Shown here: positions 13,083-13,593 of the stretch, piece by piece
How the letters are laid out: the number at the start of each line of letters is the position of its first letter
Numbering within the stretch: the stretch's first letter is position 1
Assembly: GCA_009702205.1 (NCBI GenBank)
Contig: WLIM01000011.1
Location: forward strand, 1-13,593
Direction: 5' to 3'
Source: Actinomycetota bacterium
GTDB taxonomy: Bacteria > Actinomycetota > Actinomycetes > Nanopelagicales > Nanopelagicaceae
Length of the DNA: 13,593 nt
Made by a program: the position numbers and the translations under genes
Notes under the pieces: model-generated
The model's database searches: none
What the model was told of the DNA's origin: nothing
What the model saw: the letters and a program-made list of their open reading frames with translations, nothing else

Positions 13083-13593
13083 ATGTTCAGCACATTTCTA
13101 ATCGCACTTCGCGAAGGCCTAGAGGCCGCGCTAATTATTGGAATTCTTGTTGCCTATCTAGTTCGATCAAATCAACGCAAAGCCCTTGCTGCACTTTGGA
13201 CCGGTGTCTCAATTGCCGTACTTTCAAGTTTGGCTTTCGGCGCCTTTCTAACTTTTACCTCAACTCAACTATCGGTTGCGGGCGAACAAGTCTTTGCTGG
13301 AACCACTTCTATTGTCGCCGTAATTTTAGTTACCTATATGGTTTTCTGGATGAAGCGAATTGCGCGTGGATTAAAAAATGAATTGCAAAGCAAGTTGGAT
13401 TACGCAATGCCACTTGGAAAATTAGCCTTAATTTCCGCCTCTTTTTTCGCTGTTGCCCGCGAAGGTTTAGAGACCGCACTTTTCATTTTCAGTAATTTCA
13501 AAACAGTGTCAACAGATTCAGCGCCAGCACTTGGCTTAATACTCGGACTTGCAGTTGCGATTGCTCTTGGAATCGCGATCTATAAGCAGAGTG
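13083..13593 (+). CDS. FTR1/EfeU-type iron permease, N-terminal part
   Basis: The gene runs off the right edge; 170 residues are visible. It is a membrane protein with two copies of the RExxE iron-binding signature of FTR1/EfeU high-affinity iron permeases: REGLE at 10-14 in helix 1 and REGLE at 126-130 in a later helix. Each is followed by a hydrophobic run (AALIIGILVAYLV; TALFIF). Further helices lie near 38-60, 70-90 and 148-167. The glutamates are expected to carry ferric or ferrous iron across the cytoplasmic membrane, usually with EfeO and EfeB partners or a multicopper oxidase, which would lie beyond the window if present. Whether the protein has the full seven helices or extra domains cannot be seen. 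ATG 13083 is supported by TAGGCT 7 nt upstream. No clear DtxR/IdeR box is visible. Confidence 0.85.
   Translation, partial: MFSTFLIALREGLEAALIIGILVAYLVRSNQRKALAALWTGVSIAVLSSLAFGAFLTFTSTQLSVAGEQVFAGTTSIVAVILVTYMVFWMKRIARGLKNELQSKLDYAMPLGKLALISASFFAVAREGLETALFIFSNFKTVSTDSAPALGLILGLAVAIALGIAIYKQS

Overview
The window looks like an ordinary, very compact chromosomal segment of a streamlined actinobacterium. Three things point that way: moderate-to-low G+C for the phylum, almost no intergenic DNA, and gene content and order recognisable from Actinobacteria. My best guess, by inference only, is a freshwater planktonic lineage such as the acI/Nanopelagicales group. I see no mobile element, CRISPR array, tRNA, rRNA or phage signature. 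The longest stretch without a gene is about 100 bases.

Layout. Positions 1-300 hold the C-terminus of a polytopic membrane protein (probably an MFS transporter) and a strong terminator. Positions 316-1706 hold a LysE-type exporter and a small PD-(D/E)XK nuclease-fold protein with two CxxC pairs. Positions 1703-9527 form a lipid and cell-envelope block: PlsC-like acyltransferase (-), alpha/beta hydrolase with a membrane tail (+), ROK kinase and SRPBCC protein (-), long-chain acyl-CoA ligase with an overlapping LuxR-type regulator (+), and a PimB'-type mannosyltransferase with an NlpC/P60 hydrolase (-). From memory, this resembles the M. tuberculosis Rv2182c-Rv2190c neighbourhood (acyltransferase, SRPBCC protein, FadD15, PimB', NlpC/P60). 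Positions 9583-11138 hold a tiny four-cysteine protein (-), a RibD-C-type reductase (+) and an EamA permease (-). Positions 11219-13029 hold the DUF3000-RNase D pair, which matches Rv2680-Rv2681. From 13083 to the edge is the start of an FTR1/EfeU-type iron permease.

Working together. The acyl-CoA ligase, PlsC homologue, hydrolase and PimB' could activate, transfer, release and decorate acyl lipids and phosphatidylinositol. The NlpC/P60 enzyme cuts peptidoglycan in the same envelope programme. The LuxR-type protein is translationally coupled to the acyl-CoA ligase and may regulate this set.

The most striking structure is architectural. Ten of eleven genes that begin a transcript have a TAnnnT hexamer exactly 6 or 7 nt before the start codon, which is the signature of leaderless mRNAs. 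All four convergent gene pairs overlap at their stop codons, three of them by exactly 4 nt. I did not find a clearly novel multi-gene system. The best protein-level leads are the four-cysteine nuclease-fold protein, the hydrolase fusion, the acyl-CoA-ligase-coupled LuxR protein and the four-cysteine mini-protein that shares a promoter region with the RibD-like reductase.
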